Positions 8,280-18,014 of a stretch of DNA of 64,000 nt are shown here, in pieces. The stretch is from Oscillospiraceae bacterium (lineage in GTDB: Bacteria > Bacillota > Clostridia > Oscillospirales > CAG-272). The notes under the pieces were generated by a model. The model worked only from the letters and a program-made list of their open reading frames with translations. It searched no databases and had not been told where the DNA came from. The first letter of the stretch is position 1. Each line of letters begins with the position of its first letter. A program made the position numbers and the translations under genes. The DNA is taken from the NCBI GenBank assembly GCA_015065295.1, contig SVQN01000002.1, forward strand, positions 1 to 64,000, read 5' to 3'.

Positions 8280-10292
8280 TCACTTCGCCGCTTCCAAAGC
8301 GCGGATTTTATCCCGCAGATACGCCGCTTCCTCGAAGCGCAGTTCCTTCGCCGCCTGCGCCATCTCTGCGCGGAGACGTTCGAGTTCGCTTTCCTTCGTT
8401 TCACCTGTGACGGGTGCCGCCGCGTCGGCTTTCTTTCTGCCTCTGCCGCGCTTCTTTACGTTGCCGTCTGTGTCTTCGACGGTTCCGTCCGCCGCGATTT
8501 TGATCAGACCGCCGATTTTTTTCTCGATTGTCTTCGGGATAATATGGTGTTCCAGATTGTACGCCAGCTGAATCGTCCGGCGACGCTCCGTTTCTTCAAT
8601 CGCCGCCTGCATGGACGCGGTCATTTTGTCTGCGTACAGAATGACCTTCCCGTCTGCGTTTCTCGCCGCACGGCCGATCATCTGGATCAGCGAACGTGTG
8701 CTGCGGAACAGACCTTCCTTGTCCGCGTCGAGGATTGCTACCAGCGTGACTTCCGGCAGGTCGATCCCTTCGCGCAGGAGGTTGATGCCGACCAGTACGT
8801 CGAACAGTCCCATGCGGAGGTTCCGAAGAAGCTCCGTACGTTCCATCGTATCGATGTTGTGGTGGATATATTTTACGCGTACGCCGCGTTCGTCGAGGAA
8901 TTCCGTCAGGTCTTCCGCCATTTTTTTCGTCAGGGTCGTGACAAGGACGCGTTCGCCCTTCTTTACCCGTTCGCGGATTTCAATCAGGAGGTCGTCGATC
9001 TGCGTTTCCACGGGACGGACTTCCACTTCGGGGTCAACCAGTCCCGTCGGACGGATGATCTGTTCGACCACCTGTTCGGCGTGCTCCGCTTCGTAATCCG
9101 CCGGGGTTGCCGATACCATGACTACCTGATTCAGCTTATTTTCAAATTCGCCGAACGTCAGCGGGCGGTTGTCGTACGCGGAAGGCAGACGGAAGCCGTA
9201 ATCGACGAGGTTCTGCTTGCGCGCTTTGTCGCCGCCGCTCATGCCGCCGACCTGCGGAATGGTGACGTGGCTTTCGTCGATGAACATGATATAGTCGTCG
9301 GGAAAATAGTCGAGGAGCGTGTACGGCGTGGAACCGGGGGCACGTCCGGCGAAAATGCGGGAGTAGTTCTCCACGCCGGAGCAGAACCCGACTTCCCGGA
9401 GCATTTCGAGGTCGTAGCGGGTGCGTTCCTCGATACGCTGTGCTTCCAGCAGCTTGTTCTGCGACCGGAACCATTCCACACGTTCTTCCATTTCCGTTTC
9501 GATTTCCTCAAATGCACATTCGCGCATCGCGGGATCGACAACGTAGTGCGTTGCCGGATAAATGGGGGCGTAGGTCAGGTATTCGAGAACCTGACCGGTC
9601 ACGGGATTGAATTCCGCCAGCCGGTCGATTTCATCGCCGAAAAATTCCACGCGGATGGCACGGTCGGAGAATCCGGCGGGGAAAATTTCCAGAACGTCGC
9701 CGCGCACACGGAATTTGTCGCGGACAAACTGCACATCGTTGCGCTCGTAGCTGATGGAAACAAGCCGCGCCATCAGTTCGCGCATGGAAATTTCCAGACC
9801 GGGACGGAGTCCGATGACCTGTCCGGCGTATTCTTCCGGCGGCCCTAAGCTGTAGATACACGATACGCTCGACACGATGATGACATCGCGGCGTTCAAAC
9901 AGCGCGGAAGTTGCGCTGTGGCGGAGCTTGTCGATTTCGTCATTGATGGAGGAGTCCTTTTCGATGTACATATCCTTTCCGGGGACGTAGGCTTCCGGCT
10001 GATAGTAATCGTAGTAGGACACGAAATATTCGACGGCATTCTCGGGGAAAAATTCGCGGAATTCACAGCAGAGCTGCGCCGCAAGGGTCTTGTTGTGCGA
10101 GAGAATGATCGCCGGACGGTTCAGGTTGGCAATGACGTTTGCCATGGTGAACGTTTTGCCGGAGCCGGTGACGCCGAGAAGGGTCTGGTATTTCATGCCG
10201 GCTTCCAGCCCTGCGGTGAGCCGTTCGATGGCTTCGGGCTGATCGCCGGTCGGTTTGTAGGGAGAGACGAGTTTGAACGGTTTGTTTTTCAT
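8280..10292 (-). CDS. uvrB: Excinuclease ABC subunit B
   Basis: A 670-residue UvrB, the DNA-damage verification helicase of nucleotide excision repair, loaded by UvrA and handing over to UvrC. Walker A is GVTGSGKT at about residues 41-48, the beta-hairpin region is [12 protein letters not shown], the DEAD-like box is DESH, and the helicase motifs IGRAARN and the C-terminal UVR domain ([16 protein letters not shown]) are present. No clear ribosome binding site precedes the ATG. uvrA and uvrC are not in the window. Its 3' end runs into A element copy 1. Confidence 0.98.
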   Translation of the reverse strand: MKNKPFKLVSPYKPTGDQPEAIERLTAGLEAGMKYQTLLGVTGSGKTFTMANVIANLNRPAIILSHNKTLAAQLCCEFREFFPENAVEYFVSYYDYYQPEAYVPGKDMYIEKDSSINDEIDKLRHSATSALFERRDVIIVSSVSCIYSLGPPEEYAGQVIGLRPGLEISMRELMARLVSISYERNDVQFVRDKFRVRGDVLEIFPAGFSDRAIRVEFFGDEIDRLAEFNPVTGQVLEYLTYAPIYPATHYVVDPAMRECAFEEIETEMEERVEWFRSQNKLLEAQRIEERTRYDLEMLREVGFCSGVENYSRIFAGRAPGSTPYTLLDYFPDDYIMFIDESHVTIPQVGGMSGGDKARKQNLVDYGFRLPSAYDNRPLTFGEFENKLNQVVMVSATPADYEAEHAEQVVEQIIRPTGLVDPEVEVRPVETQIDDLLIEIRERVKKGERVLVTTLTKKMAEDLTEFLDERGVRVKYIHHNIDTMERTELLRNLRMGLFDVLVGINLLREGIDLPEVTLVAILDADKEGLFRSTRSLIQMIGRAARNADGKVILYADKMTASMQAAIEETERRRTIQLAYNLEHHIIPKTIEKKIGGLIKIAADGTVEDTDGNVKKRGRGRKKADAAAPVTGETKESELERLRAEMAQAAKELRFEEAAYLRDKIRALEAAK

Positions 10293-10335
10293 GATAAATA
10301 TTATAAAAAATATTATGTCTTCTGTTCAATACAAA

Positions 10336-11073
10336 TTAAAATCCGCATTCATTGAGAATACAGAGCATGGCTTCGCGGTTTTCCCGGAACCGGTCTGTCC
10401 TGCGGGCATTTAATCCGGAAGGATGCGGAAATCCCCACAGAATTTTTGGTTTACACGGGAAGGATTCCCGGTACAGCTCCCGGAAAACACGTTCCACAGC
10501 GGCTCCCAGCGGAATAATCAAACGGACATTGTCCAGACAGCGCAGTTCTTCCGAAAATTCGGTTTGAAAATATCTTTTTAAAATTTCTGCATTGGAAATT
10601 GCCGGGGTATGACCACTGTAGTTTTTTCCTTTATAAAAACAGGGATATTTTATAAGGGATGTTGTATGCAGCAGGCGATTCTCCGGAATGAACAGTGCTT
10701 CACAGCTCGGGAGATTCAGACAGGTCTGTAAATTCAGTTCATCCAGCATGGAAATCAGATTTTTTCGCATGGTTCCTACAAACCGGGAATTCATTTTGCA
10801 CCGGAAACAGATTTCTTCATCTGTGAGACTTTGTTCAATTCCGTTTTTTGCAGTCTGAAAGGCATGTAGAGTCTGACTCCATCCCGGCGTGATTCCGACG
10901 ATAAGGAGTTTCGCCTGTTCGTTGATGTATTCGTTGTGCGGGGCATAATAGAGCGTCAGACCGTCATCGTGTGCTATTTCAAATTGCGGGGTCAGGATTG
11001 TTTCCCTGTCCAGTCGGGAAAGAGATTTTATTTTTTCGCGGTACTGATGAAACAGATGGTTCGGATGCAGCAT
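10336..11073 (-). CDS. Uracil-DNA glycosylase-superfamily-like protein
   Basis: A 245-residue protein. Its GITPGWSQ near residue 76 resembles the GxxPG water-activating loop of UDG-superfamily enzymes, and GFPHPSGLNARR near 220 resembles their HPS leucine loop. IIPLGAAVERV fits the strand between them. It lies 43 bp upstream of uvrB on the same strand, which would fit DNA repair. Overall similarity is distant, four of the usual Fe-S cysteines are not obvious, and an unrelated nucleotide-binding role is possible. The H repeat lies directly upstream. Confidence 0.5.
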   Translation of the reverse strand: MLHPNHLFHQYREKIKSLSRLDRETILTPQFEIAHDDGLTLYYAPHNEYINEQAKLLIVGITPGWSQTLHAFQTAKNGIEQSLTDEEICFRCKMNSRFVGTMRKNLISMLDELNLQTCLNLPSCEALFIPENRLLHTTSLIKYPCFYKGKNYSGHTPAISNAEILKRYFQTEFSEELRCLDNVRLIIPLGAAVERVFRELYRESFPCKPKILWGFPHPSGLNARRTDRFRENREAMLCILNECGF

Positions 11074-11090
11074 TTTCGTGTATCTTTTCA

Positions 11091-11187
11091 GAGTGAATAG
11101 TAAATAGCTATGCCAAATCGTCCGTCTGTCGGCTGACCTACAATTCAGACATAGCTATTCACTATTAGCTATTAGTTCTTAGTCATT
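11091..11187. repeat. H repeat (heptad hairpin), copy 1
   Basis: Arms built of 7-base units (TTCACTA TTAGCTA TTAGTTC TTAGTCA) pair with GAGTGAATAGTAAATAGC across a loop with TCCGTCTGTCGGC. On the minus strand it begins about 3 nt after the stop of the DUF5107 gene. Confidence 0.8.
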
Positions 11188-11189
11188 CC

Positions 11190-13220
11190 TCAGCTCATGC
11201 GGAAGTCGATTTCCTGCGGGATCGGGTATTTTTCGAAGATTTCCGCATCTGCGATGTCTGCGCCGTCACGCTGTTCGTCGCGTGCGATGATCTTCCGGTA
11301 GAGGTCGAGCCAGATCGCCGATGTGGAAACTTCGCCTTCCTGGATGTCCGAAACCTCCGGCTTGGAATTCATGATTGCCGCCGCGTCGTCGAGACGGCCG
11401 ATTCTGGTCAGACTGCGCGCGTAGAACAGTGCAACGCGGCCGTTGGTCTTATAGGTATCGCCGCAGGATTCGATCAGCGCGACGATATCCTCGTCCGTAC
11501 CGAACTTCTGCATATAGCGGATCGCGTCGATGATGAGACGGACGTAGCCCGTACCGCCCAGTTCGACCGCACGCATCATGCACTTTACGCCGGCTTCCTT
11601 GCATTTTTCGCCGCGGTGTTCCGCATCAGACGCATATATCCACGCGAGGGTGCGGAGAGCGATGGCATTTTCCTCCGCCTTCACGGACTTTTCGAACGCC
11701 ATACGCGCCGCGTCGAACGTCTTCGCTTCATAGTATGCACAGCCGAGCTGGAGCCATGTATACCAGTCTTTGTCTTCGACCAGTTCGAGTGCCTTGATGA
11801 ACCGTCCACCCGCGCAGTATTCGAGAACGGTGTCTTCGGTGAGCTTTGCGGAACGTGCGGGGAGCTTTCCGGTTTCGAGGAGGGTCAGGAAGTCTTCTTC
11901 CGGCTTGCCCTTCACGGATTCGACCGGGAAGACGGACAGATTGCTGAGACGCCAGTTTTCAAGCCCCGCCTTCTTCCGTGCGAGTTCTTCGAGTGCGCCC
12001 CATCCGGAACCGTAGGAGAGAATTTCTTCCGCTTCCGCCGGAGTAAAGTATGCGTCGGAATCGCAGACGAGGGCAATGCGGCCGTCGTTCACGATCTGAT
12101 CTTCCACATAATGGTTTGCCGCGCCGTAATCTTCGCCGTGGAGGATCGCCGGATCGCCGGAGGAAGCCGCGTAGCCTTCCGTCCATTCGATGATTTCGCC
12201 GTCCTTCATCGGACGCTGTTCGGACTGCGAGTGGAGAAGACCTGCCTGAAGTTCGGCATAGTAACGGTCGTCATGGGACAGCCAGCGGTTCCAGTTGCGT
12301 CCGCCCGCTTTCTGCGTACCCCATACGAACAGCTTGCGTCCCAGTTCGGTGTCGGTCGAGAACTGAACGAAGCCCTTGCCTTCGCCGTTGTAATAGGACA
12401 TGAAGCGGTGACGGTTTTCTTCCATGCGGTAGAAGTAGTCGTAGGCGTGGTCGTGGTTTGCCGGGTAGTACGCATCCTTCGGAACTTCGGGAACTTCGAC
12501 CATCGGCTTGCCGTCTCTCCACGGGTAGTTGTAATACGTTGTCGCCGGAACGATCACGCGGCTGTCGGGCGTTTCGAGATACGCGCCGTTCGACCACCAG
12601 TAGACGTAGGTATCCTTGCCGGAGAGGTTTTCGATGGTGACGCGGACAAGGAGATTATCCTTCGCAAGGGTCGCCTGTACGGTGTAAACGATGCCGCGCT
12701 TGCGTTCGTATTCGTACATTTTGAGGGTTTCGCCGCCCGCTGCGTTCCTGTAGCGCGCGATGAACAGAGGCGAACAGGTGAACGGATGGTGGCCGATCAT
12801 CCCGATGTTCCATTCGATGCCGCCGGAGAACCACGCGTTGCGGAGCGCGAGATTGGCAGGCTGGAAGACGTTGTTGCGGAACAGAAGTTCGCGGTCCTCG
12901 GGCTTGGAAATCAGCGACCAGAGACGTCCGCCAAGCTCCGTGGAGAATTCCGCACGGAGGTATTCGTTTTCGAGAACGGCGGTCTTGAGCGGCTTTTCGG
13001 TCAGCTTGCGGTCATAGCCGTCCTGCATGGTGTAGGGGAGCATACAGTGGATGCGTCCCTTGTGGACCCACGCGGATTCGTCCGGACGGAGGTTTGCCGC
13101 CGGATCCGGAACCGCATTCAGCGAAGGAACCGGGTAGGTGTAATCTGCCTTGACGTCGGGAAGAACGTTCGGAGTGCCGAGATTGGCTGCGGGGATCCGC
13201 ATTTCGGTGAATTTCAGCAT
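11190..13220 (-). CDS. DUF5107 domain protein with TPR-like C-terminus
   Basis: A 676-residue protein whose first 350 residues match the DUF5107 type of fold related to galactose-mutarotase-like and carbohydrate-processing proteins (ENEYLRAEFSTELGGRLWSLISKP; SGGIEWNIGMIGHHPF). The remainder is helical with TPR-like repeats (QLGCAYYEAKTFDAARMAFEKSVKAEENAIALRTLAWIYA-type pattern). No signal peptide is seen, so it is probably cytoplasmic. The start at 13220 has AAAGGAT upstream and a consensus promoter. A role in sugar metabolism is likely from the family, but the reaction is unknown. Confidence 0.82.
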   Translation of the reverse strand: MLKFTEMRIPAANLGTPNVLPDVKADYTYPVPSLNAVPDPAANLRPDESAWVHKGRIHCMLPYTMQDGYDRKLTEKPLKTAVLENEYLRAEFSTELGGRLWSLISKPEDRELLFRNNVFQPANLALRNAWFSGGIEWNIGMIGHHPFTCSPLFIARYRNAAGGETLKMYEYERKRGIVYTVQATLAKDNLLVRVTIENLSGKDTYVYWWSNGAYLETPDSRVIVPATTYYNYPWRDGKPMVEVPEVPKDAYYPANHDHAYDYFYRMEENRHRFMSYYNGEGKGFVQFSTDTELGRKLFVWGTQKAGGRNWNRWLSHDDRYYAELQAGLLHSQSEQRPMKDGEIIEWTEGYAASSGDPAILHGEDYGAANHYVEDQIVNDGRIALVCDSDAYFTPAEAEEILSYGSGWGALEELARKKAGLENWRLSNLSVFPVESVKGKPEEDFLTLLETGKLPARSAKLTEDTVLEYCAGGRFIKALELVEDKDWYTWLQLGCAYYEAKTFDAARMAFEKSVKAEENAIALRTLAWIYASDAEHRGEKCKEAGVKCMMRAVELGGTGYVRLIIDAIRYMQKFGTDEDIVALIESCGDTYKTNGRVALFYARSLTRIGRLDDAAAIMNSKPEVSDIQEGEVSTSAIWLDLYRKIIARDEQRDGADIADAEIFEKYPIPQEIDFRMS

Positions 13221-13258
13221 GATGGAAATCCTTTCGCACAAATGAAATTGGTAAGATT

Positions 13259-13287
13259 ATTATACTATACTTCCCGGCGATGCGCAA
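13259..13287 (-). promoter_or_regulatory. Promoter for the DUF5107 gene
   Basis: TTGCGC, 17 bp, TATAAT on the minus strand, 40 nt upstream of the start codon. Confidence 0.75.
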
Positions 13288-13353
13288 GGGTTTTGGGAAG
13301 ATTGAAATACGAAAAAACGGGAAGGTGCCGAAGCAGTCTTCCCGTACAAACGG

Positions 13354-13836
13354 TTATCCCATCAGTTCCCGCGCCGCTTTGCCGGTCATGTGATCGACCG
13401 TGATCCCGACAATGCAGACTGCCGCGAAGCTGCCGTCGATTTCCCTGTCCGCCGCGGACACCGGCATCTCCGGCGAATACTTTTCCGCAAGGCTGTGCAG
13501 AACCCTGCGCTTTTCCACAGGATCCTCCACAACCGCCGCCCGTCCGAACGCGATCACACTCCGGAAATACGTCGTGAATTCCTCAGGAATGATGTCGTCC
13601 TTGTCGATCACGCAGAACGAAACCTTGTCATCCGCAAGAATCGCGTCCATTTTGTGTCCCGTTTTCGCGCAGTGGAAGTAAATTTTGTCATCCATATACA
13701 CAAAACTCAAAGGCACGGCATACGGATACCCGCCGTCCCCGTGAACCGCCAGCACACCGGATGTCGCCCGCCCGAGAACCGCCGCGCATTCCTCGTCGGA
13801 AATCTGCTGTTTCTTCCGTCTCATCCCCCGAAACAT
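13354..13836 (-). CDS. Pyridoxamine 5'-phosphate oxidase-fold (Nim-like) flavoprotein
   Basis: A 160-residue split-barrel flavin-binding protein. It starts MFRGMRRKKQQISDEE, the usual opening of the nitroimidazole-reductase-like subgroup, and contains YPYAVPLSFVYMDDKIYFHCA and AFGRAAVVED, which form the FMN-binding barrel. Proteins of this group reduce small aromatic or flavin substrates; the natural substrate is unknown. GAGGTG lies 9 nt before the ATG. The polyamine operon ends just upstream behind a P repeat, so it may be transcribed separately. Confidence 0.87.
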   Translation of the reverse strand: MFRGMRRKKQQISDEECAAVLGRATSGVLAVHGDGGYPYAVPLSFVYMDDKIYFHCAKTGHKMDAILADDKVSFCVIDKDDIIPEEFTTYFRSVIAFGRAAVVEDPVEKRRVLHSLAEKYSPEMPVSAADREIDGSFAAVCIVGITVDHMTGKAARELMG

Positions 13837-13870
13837 ATAGTTTGCACCTCACTTTGTCTTATCTTATTTC

Positions 13871-13927
13871 AAAAAGGTTTTTGGAAGGGGTTCGGGGAAA
13901 CCTTTTTCCTTAAAAAAGGTTTCCCCG
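13871..13927 (-). repeat. P repeat, copy 3
   Basis: On the minus strand the hairpin CGGGGAAACCTTTTTT/AAAAAGGTTTCCCCG starts about 14 nt after the potD stop codon, followed by the tail CCCCTTCCAAAAACCTTTTT. Confidence 0.8.
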
Positions 13928-13940
13928 AGAAAAAATATCC

Positions 13941-14993
13941 TTATTCACACAAACCCTTGAATTCGGTCCAGACTGCGATGTGGGCGTCGTCCGCTTCGGG
14001 GGTGATATTTTCGATCATTTCCATGTTGTCCCTGCTGAATTCAGCGGGGAGCGTCAGGAAGCTGCGGTATTCTTCCGCAATGTACGGCTCGGATGCCGAT
14101 GCCGTGCAGTAGTAGCCGAGGTATTCGTAGCACTTCGCGCCGCGTTCCGGATCGAGAATGAACTCGATGAACTTGTGCGCCGCGTCCGCGTTCGGTGCCT
14201 TCGAGGGCACAAACATTGCCATGATACCGAAGCCGATGCCTTCTTCCGGATATACGATTTCCAGAGACGGGTCGGTCATCTTCGCCATCGTTACCTGCGA
14301 AGTGTACATAACCGCCGCGTCAATTTCGCCGGAGAGCAGGTCGTCCTGAATGTAGTCGTCCTTGATGAGACGGATGTTCGGCGCAAGTTCGTTCAGCTTC
14401 GTTCCTGCCGCCGTAATGTCCGCCGTTTCGGTCGTGTTGTAGCTCTTGCCGAGTACCTTCAATGCCATCCCGTTGATAACGCGGTAGTTCGAGATGATCC
14501 CCACGGAATCCGCAAGAGCCGAATTCCACAGATCGGCGTACCCTTCGATGGGTGTGGTCACATTTGCCGGATTGTATACGATTGTCTGTACGCCCGCACC
14601 GTAAGGAACGGTGTATTCGTCCGTCGGGTCGTAGAACTGTCCCTGATAGAGCGGATTCACGTTGCCGATGCTCGGAATCTTCGTCTTGTCGAGCTTCTGA
14701 ACCAGCCCTTCCGCAATGGCGGTTTCGATAATGTAGTCATCCGCAATAATGAGGTCGTAGTCGCCGCCTTCGGCCGCCTGTAACTTCATCAGCATGGTCT
14801 CGTCATAGTCGAAGTTGACGTAGTTGATGTCAATGCCGGTGGTTTCTTCAAATTCCGTCAGAACCTCTTCCGGGAACATTCCTTCCCATGTGAAGAGGTT
14901 GAGCGTACCGTTTTTGCCGACGTCGGAGCCGCCGCACGCCGTCAGCGTGGATGTCAGCATCAGGGACGCAAGAATAAGCGCGAGTTTTTTCAT
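13941..14993 (-). CDS. potD: Spermidine/putrescine-binding lipoprotein PotD
   Basis: A 350-residue extracellular lipoprotein that captures polyamines for the Pot ABC importer. The signal sequence MKKLALILASLMLTSTLTAC ends in a lipobox with the modified Cys at residue 20. LNLFTWEGMFPEEVLTEFEETTGI is the typical opening of PotD. AGGAGG lies 9 nt before the ATG at 14993, so the 606-residue ORF-track call, which reads back into potC, is wrong. It is the last gene of potABCD. Substrate preference between putrescine and spermidine cannot be read with certainty. Confidence 0.95.
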   Translation of the reverse strand: MKKLALILASLMLTSTLTACGGSDVGKNGTLNLFTWEGMFPEEVLTEFEETTGIDINYVNFDYDETMLMKLQAAEGGDYDLIIADDYIIETAIAEGLVQKLDKTKIPSIGNVNPLYQGQFYDPTDEYTVPYGAGVQTIVYNPANVTTPIEGYADLWNSALADSVGIISNYRVINGMALKVLGKSYNTTETADITAAGTKLNELAPNIRLIKDDYIQDDLLSGEIDAAVMYTSQVTMAKMTDPSLEIVYPEEGIGFGIMAMFVPSKAPNADAAHKFIEFILDPERGAKCYEYLGYYCTASASEPYIAEEYRSFLTLPAEFSRDNMEMIENITPEADDAHIAVWTEFKGLCE

Positions 14994-15091
14994 GTGGTTT
15001 TTCCTCCTGTATGTGAAATGAATAATGAATGATGATAAATGAAGAATAATTGCTGATTTTTGACCAGAGGTCAAAAATCTTCCTTTTCTGT

Positions 15092-15877
15092 TCACTCTTC
15101 TCTGTTCTCTCTTCTCTTTTTTATCATTCCCGCGACGGTCAGGCACAATACCGATACCGCGAGCATGATCGTACACAGCGCGTTGATTTTCGGCGACAGC
15201 CCCGTCTTGATCTGCGTGTAGACCTTGATCGGGAGCGTGTTCACCGATACGCCTGTCACGAAAATACTGATAATCACGTCGTCGAAGCTCATCGCAAACG
15301 ACAGGAACATCCCAGAAATGATCGCCGGGGAGAGCATCGGCAGGGTCACGGTGAAGAATGCCGTCAGCCGTCCCGCACCGAGATCGCGCGCCGCTTCGAT
15401 GGCGGAGTAGTCCAGCGATTCCAGAGCCGCCGCCACTTCCGTGTAGATGTACGGAATGCAGAACGCCGTGTGCGCGATGATGAGCGTCAGCATCCCGAAC
15501 GGAAGACCGAGCAGCGAGAAGAACGCCAGAAAGACCATCCCGAGGACGATTTCCGGAATAATCAGCGGCAGAAGCGCGAGTTTTTCCACCCACTGCTTCA
15601 GCGGGAGATTCGATTTTGCCATCCCCAGTGCCGCCGCCGTTGCGATGACCGCCGCCAGAACGGACGAGGTCACGCCAAGAAAGACGGAATTTCCGAGGGC
15701 TTCGAGAATCGAGTCGTCGCGGAACAGCTCCGCGTACCATTTGAGGGAGAAGCCGTCCCACCTGGATGAAAGTTTGCTTTCGTTGAACGAGTACACCGCC
15801 ACAATGAGAATCGGCAGGTACGTCAGCACCGTCATGACGACGGGATAGATGAGGGAGCGTTTCCGGAATTTTTTCAT
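15092..15877 (-). CDS. potC: Spermidine/putrescine ABC permease PotC
   Basis: A 261-residue inner-membrane permease with about six helices and the EAA loop (EVAAALESLDYSAIEAARDLGAGRLTAFFTVTLPML) that docks to PotA. I prefer the start at 15877 because GGAGG is 10 nt upstream; the earlier ATG at 15886 touches that ribosome site. It begins one base after the potB stop codon, so the two are translationally coupled. It pairs with PotB to form the channel. Confidence 0.95.
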   Translation of the reverse strand: MKKFRKRSLIYPVVMTVLTYLPILIVAVYSFNESKLSSRWDGFSLKWYAELFRDDSILEALGNSVFLGVTSSVLAAVIATAAALGMAKSNLPLKQWVEKLALLPLIIPEIVLGMVFLAFFSLLGLPFGMLTLIIAHTAFCIPYIYTEVAAALESLDYSAIEAARDLGAGRLTAFFTVTLPMLSPAIISGMFLSFAMSFDDVIISIFVTGVSVNTLPIKVYTQIKTGLSPKINALCTIMLAVSVLCLTVAGMIKKRRENREE

Positions 15878-15878
15878 G

Positions 15879-16715
15879 TCACACATCCCTCCGTTTTTTC
15901 ATGAGAAGTCCGCAGACCACACCGGTCAGGAGCATCAGGACGACCGACAGTGCCGCCGCGAACGGCTGGTTGTGCGCCCGCATGAGCTGTTCCTCGATCA
16001 GACTGCCGATCAGGACAACCTTGTTTCCGCCGAGGATGGACGCGATGAAGAACAGTCCCATCGACGGAATGAACGTGAGGATGATCCCCGTTTTCAGGCC
16101 GGGCATTGTCAGCGGAAGGGTCACGGACAGGAACGCGCGGACTTTTCCGGCACCGAGGTCACGCGCGGCCTCCACGAGGGTGAGATCGAGCTTTTCCGCG
16201 ACCTGATAAACCGACAGGAACATGAACGGAAGCAGGACATAGATCATCCCGACGACGACCGCCGGATAGGTATACAGCAGTTTCAGCGGTTCGTCGGTGA
16301 TGCCGAGAGCCATCAGCACTTTATCAAGCAGACCGTTTGCGCGGAAGAGGATGATCCATCCGACCAGCCGCAGGAGCGAGTTGACGAAGTAGGGGATCAT
16401 CTGCGCCGTCCGGAAAAATTTCGCGTATTTCGGCGGCAGGAGAGCCGCGCTGAGTCCGAACGGGTAGCCGATCAGGATAACGGCGGCGGTGGAAACGGCC
16501 GCGAGCTTCAGGGATTCGAGAAAGGTTTTGAAATAGACCTCGTCGAAAATTTTCCGGTAGTTTTCAAGGGTGAACGTATCGGTGAAGCCGAAGGTATCAC
16601 GGGTCATGAACGACAGGACGAGCATATAGACGAGCGGTCCCGCGATGAACACGAGGGAGAACAGGTACATCGGAAGAACCGCGAGCGTGGCGGTACGCCG
16701 GTTTTTGCGCGTCAT
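15879..16715 (-). CDS. potB: Spermidine/putrescine ABC permease PotB
   Basis: A 278-residue permease with six predicted helices. The EAA motif is visible as QVAEKLDLTLVEAARDLGAGKVRAFLSVTLPL. It is the partner of PotC in the polyamine channel. Its start codon overlaps the potA stop in the four bases ATGA at 16712-16715, so the genes form one operon. Length is normal. Confidence 0.95.
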   Translation of the reverse strand: MTRKNRRTATLAVLPMYLFSLVFIAGPLVYMLVLSFMTRDTFGFTDTFTLENYRKIFDEVYFKTFLESLKLAAVSTAAVILIGYPFGLSAALLPPKYAKFFRTAQMIPYFVNSLLRLVGWIILFRANGLLDKVLMALGITDEPLKLLYTYPAVVVGMIYVLLPFMFLSVYQVAEKLDLTLVEAARDLGAGKVRAFLSVTLPLTMPGLKTGIILTFIPSMGLFFIASILGGNKVVLIGSLIEEQLMRAHNQPFAAALSVVLMLLTGVVCGLLMKKRRDV

Positions 16716-17818
16716 AGACGTCCCTCCCCTGCATCGTCCGCGTCGCTTTCGCAGAGGACGGCGGCGAGGGCGGGAATATCAAACCGGACGGTATCGCCGG
16801 GGTGGACGGAGGTGTCCAGACCGTAGCGGATGGCGGTGAGCGGAGTTTTGCCGCAGCTGAGCGTGAGCCGCAGAACGCCGCCGGCAAAGCTGACATCCGT
16901 GACGGTACCGGAGAACGTGCCGGTATCGGAGAGCTTGATCTGTTCTCCGCGTAAGGCGGCGGGAACGAAATCACCGTTCCGGTAAGTACGGCCGTGATTT
17001 CCGGGACGCACGGTCAGCGGCATTCCGCCGAAATCGACCTGTGCGGACGTATCGTCCAGCATTTTTGTGAACGTACACGGGAGAATGTTGGCTTCTCCGA
17101 CGAAGCGTGCAACGTAAACGGAGCGCGGGCTGTCGTAAATTTCGGACGGTGTGCCGATCTGGAGGAAGGTACCGTTCCGCATCACGGCGATGCGGTCGGA
17201 CATATTGAGGGCTTCTTCCTGGTCGTGGGTGATATAGATAAAGGTAATTCCGAGGGATTTCTGCAAATTTTTCAGCTCCGTCTGCATCTGGCGGCGGAGG
17301 TTGAGGTCGAGCGCACCGAGAGGTTCGTCGAGCAGAAGGACGCGCGGCTGACCGATCACAGCTCGTGCGATGGCAATGCGCTGCCGCTGACCGCCGGAGA
17401 GAGCGGACGGAAACCGTCGTTCGTACCCGGTCATACGCACCAGTGCGAGGGCATCGGCGACGCGGCGTTGGACTTCCTCCTTCGGGGGACGTTTTTTCGC
17501 AATCCGGAGAGGGTACGCGACGTTATCGAAGACGGTCATGTGCGGAAAAAGCGCGTAGTTCTGGAAGACGGTATTGACCTCGCGCAGGTTGGGTTCGGCG
17601 GCGGTGACGTCGCGTCCGTCGAGAAACACGCTTCCGGCATCGGCTTCTTCGAGGCCGCAGATAATGCGGAGGAGGGTGGTTTTTCCGCAGCCGGAGGAGC
17701 CGAGGACGGTCAGAAACTCTCCGCGCGCGACAGAAAACGAGAGGTCGCGGATAACGCGGGTTTCGCCGAAGGCTTTGGAGACCCCGCGGATCTCCAGAAT
17801 ATGGGAGACATCGTCCAT
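16712..17818 (-). CDS. potA: Spermidine/putrescine ABC ATPase PotA
   Basis: A 368-residue ABC ATPase that powers polyamine uptake. Walker A is GSSGCGKTT (about 39-47), the Q-loop QNYALFPHMT, the signature LSGGQRQR, Walker B VLLLDEPLGALD, and the switch His is in ITHDQEEA. The last 120 residues form the regulatory TOBE domain. AAGGAGGG stands about 10 nt before the ATG, and a consensus promoter lies 45 nt further up. It is the first gene of potABCD, in the usual order. Confidence 0.97.
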   Translation of the reverse strand: MDDVSHILEIRGVSKAFGETRVIRDLSFSVARGEFLTVLGSSGCGKTTLLRIICGLEEADAGSVFLDGRDVTAAEPNLREVNTVFQNYALFPHMTVFDNVAYPLRIAKKRPPKEEVQRRVADALALVRMTGYERRFPSALSGGQRQRIAIARAVIGQPRVLLLDEPLGALDLNLRRQMQTELKNLQKSLGITFIYITHDQEEALNMSDRIAVMRNGTFLQIGTPSEIYDSPRSVYVARFVGEANILPCTFTKMLDDTSAQVDFGGMPLTVRPGNHGRTYRNGDFVPAALRGEQIKLSDTGTFSGTVTDVSFAGGVLRLTLSCGKTPLTAIRYGLDTSVHPGDTVRFDIPALAAVLCESDADDAGEGRL

Positions 17819-17860
17819 ACGGACAAACCCTCCTTTGAGATAGGATTATTGTTTTTCTAT

Positions 17861-17889
17861 ATGTTACCATAGATTTGGCAGGTTGTCAA
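17861..17889 (-). promoter_or_regulatory. Promoter of the potABCD operon
   Basis: TTGACA, 17 bp, TAACAT on the minus strand, 43 nt upstream of potA. Confidence 0.82.
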
Positions 17890-17960
17890 TTCTTAAAAAC
17901 ATATTAAATGATTTTAAAAAATAGTTTTATGGCTATAAAATTTTGTAGGTGCGGATTTCT

Positions 17961-18014
17961 TGGGGAAACCTTTTTGAGGAAAAGGTTTCCCCAAACCCCT
18001 TCCAAAACCTTTTT
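17961..18014 (+). repeat. P repeat, copy 4 (left end of B1)
   Basis: Hairpin TGGGGAAACCTTTTT/AAAAGGTTTCCCCA followed by ACCCCTTCCAAAACCTTTTT. Not next to a stop codon; it forms the left boundary of B element copy 1. Confidence 0.78.

Noticed and set aside
8032-8283. An 83-aa minus-strand ORF through A element copy 1
   Set aside because: It reads through hairpin arms and the uvrB stop region, lacks a ribosome site, and is not kept in the other copies.
13941-15761. The 606-aa version of the PotD gene
   Set aside because: The first 250 residues are an out-of-frame reading of potC. The lipoprotein start at 14993 has a strong ribosome site.
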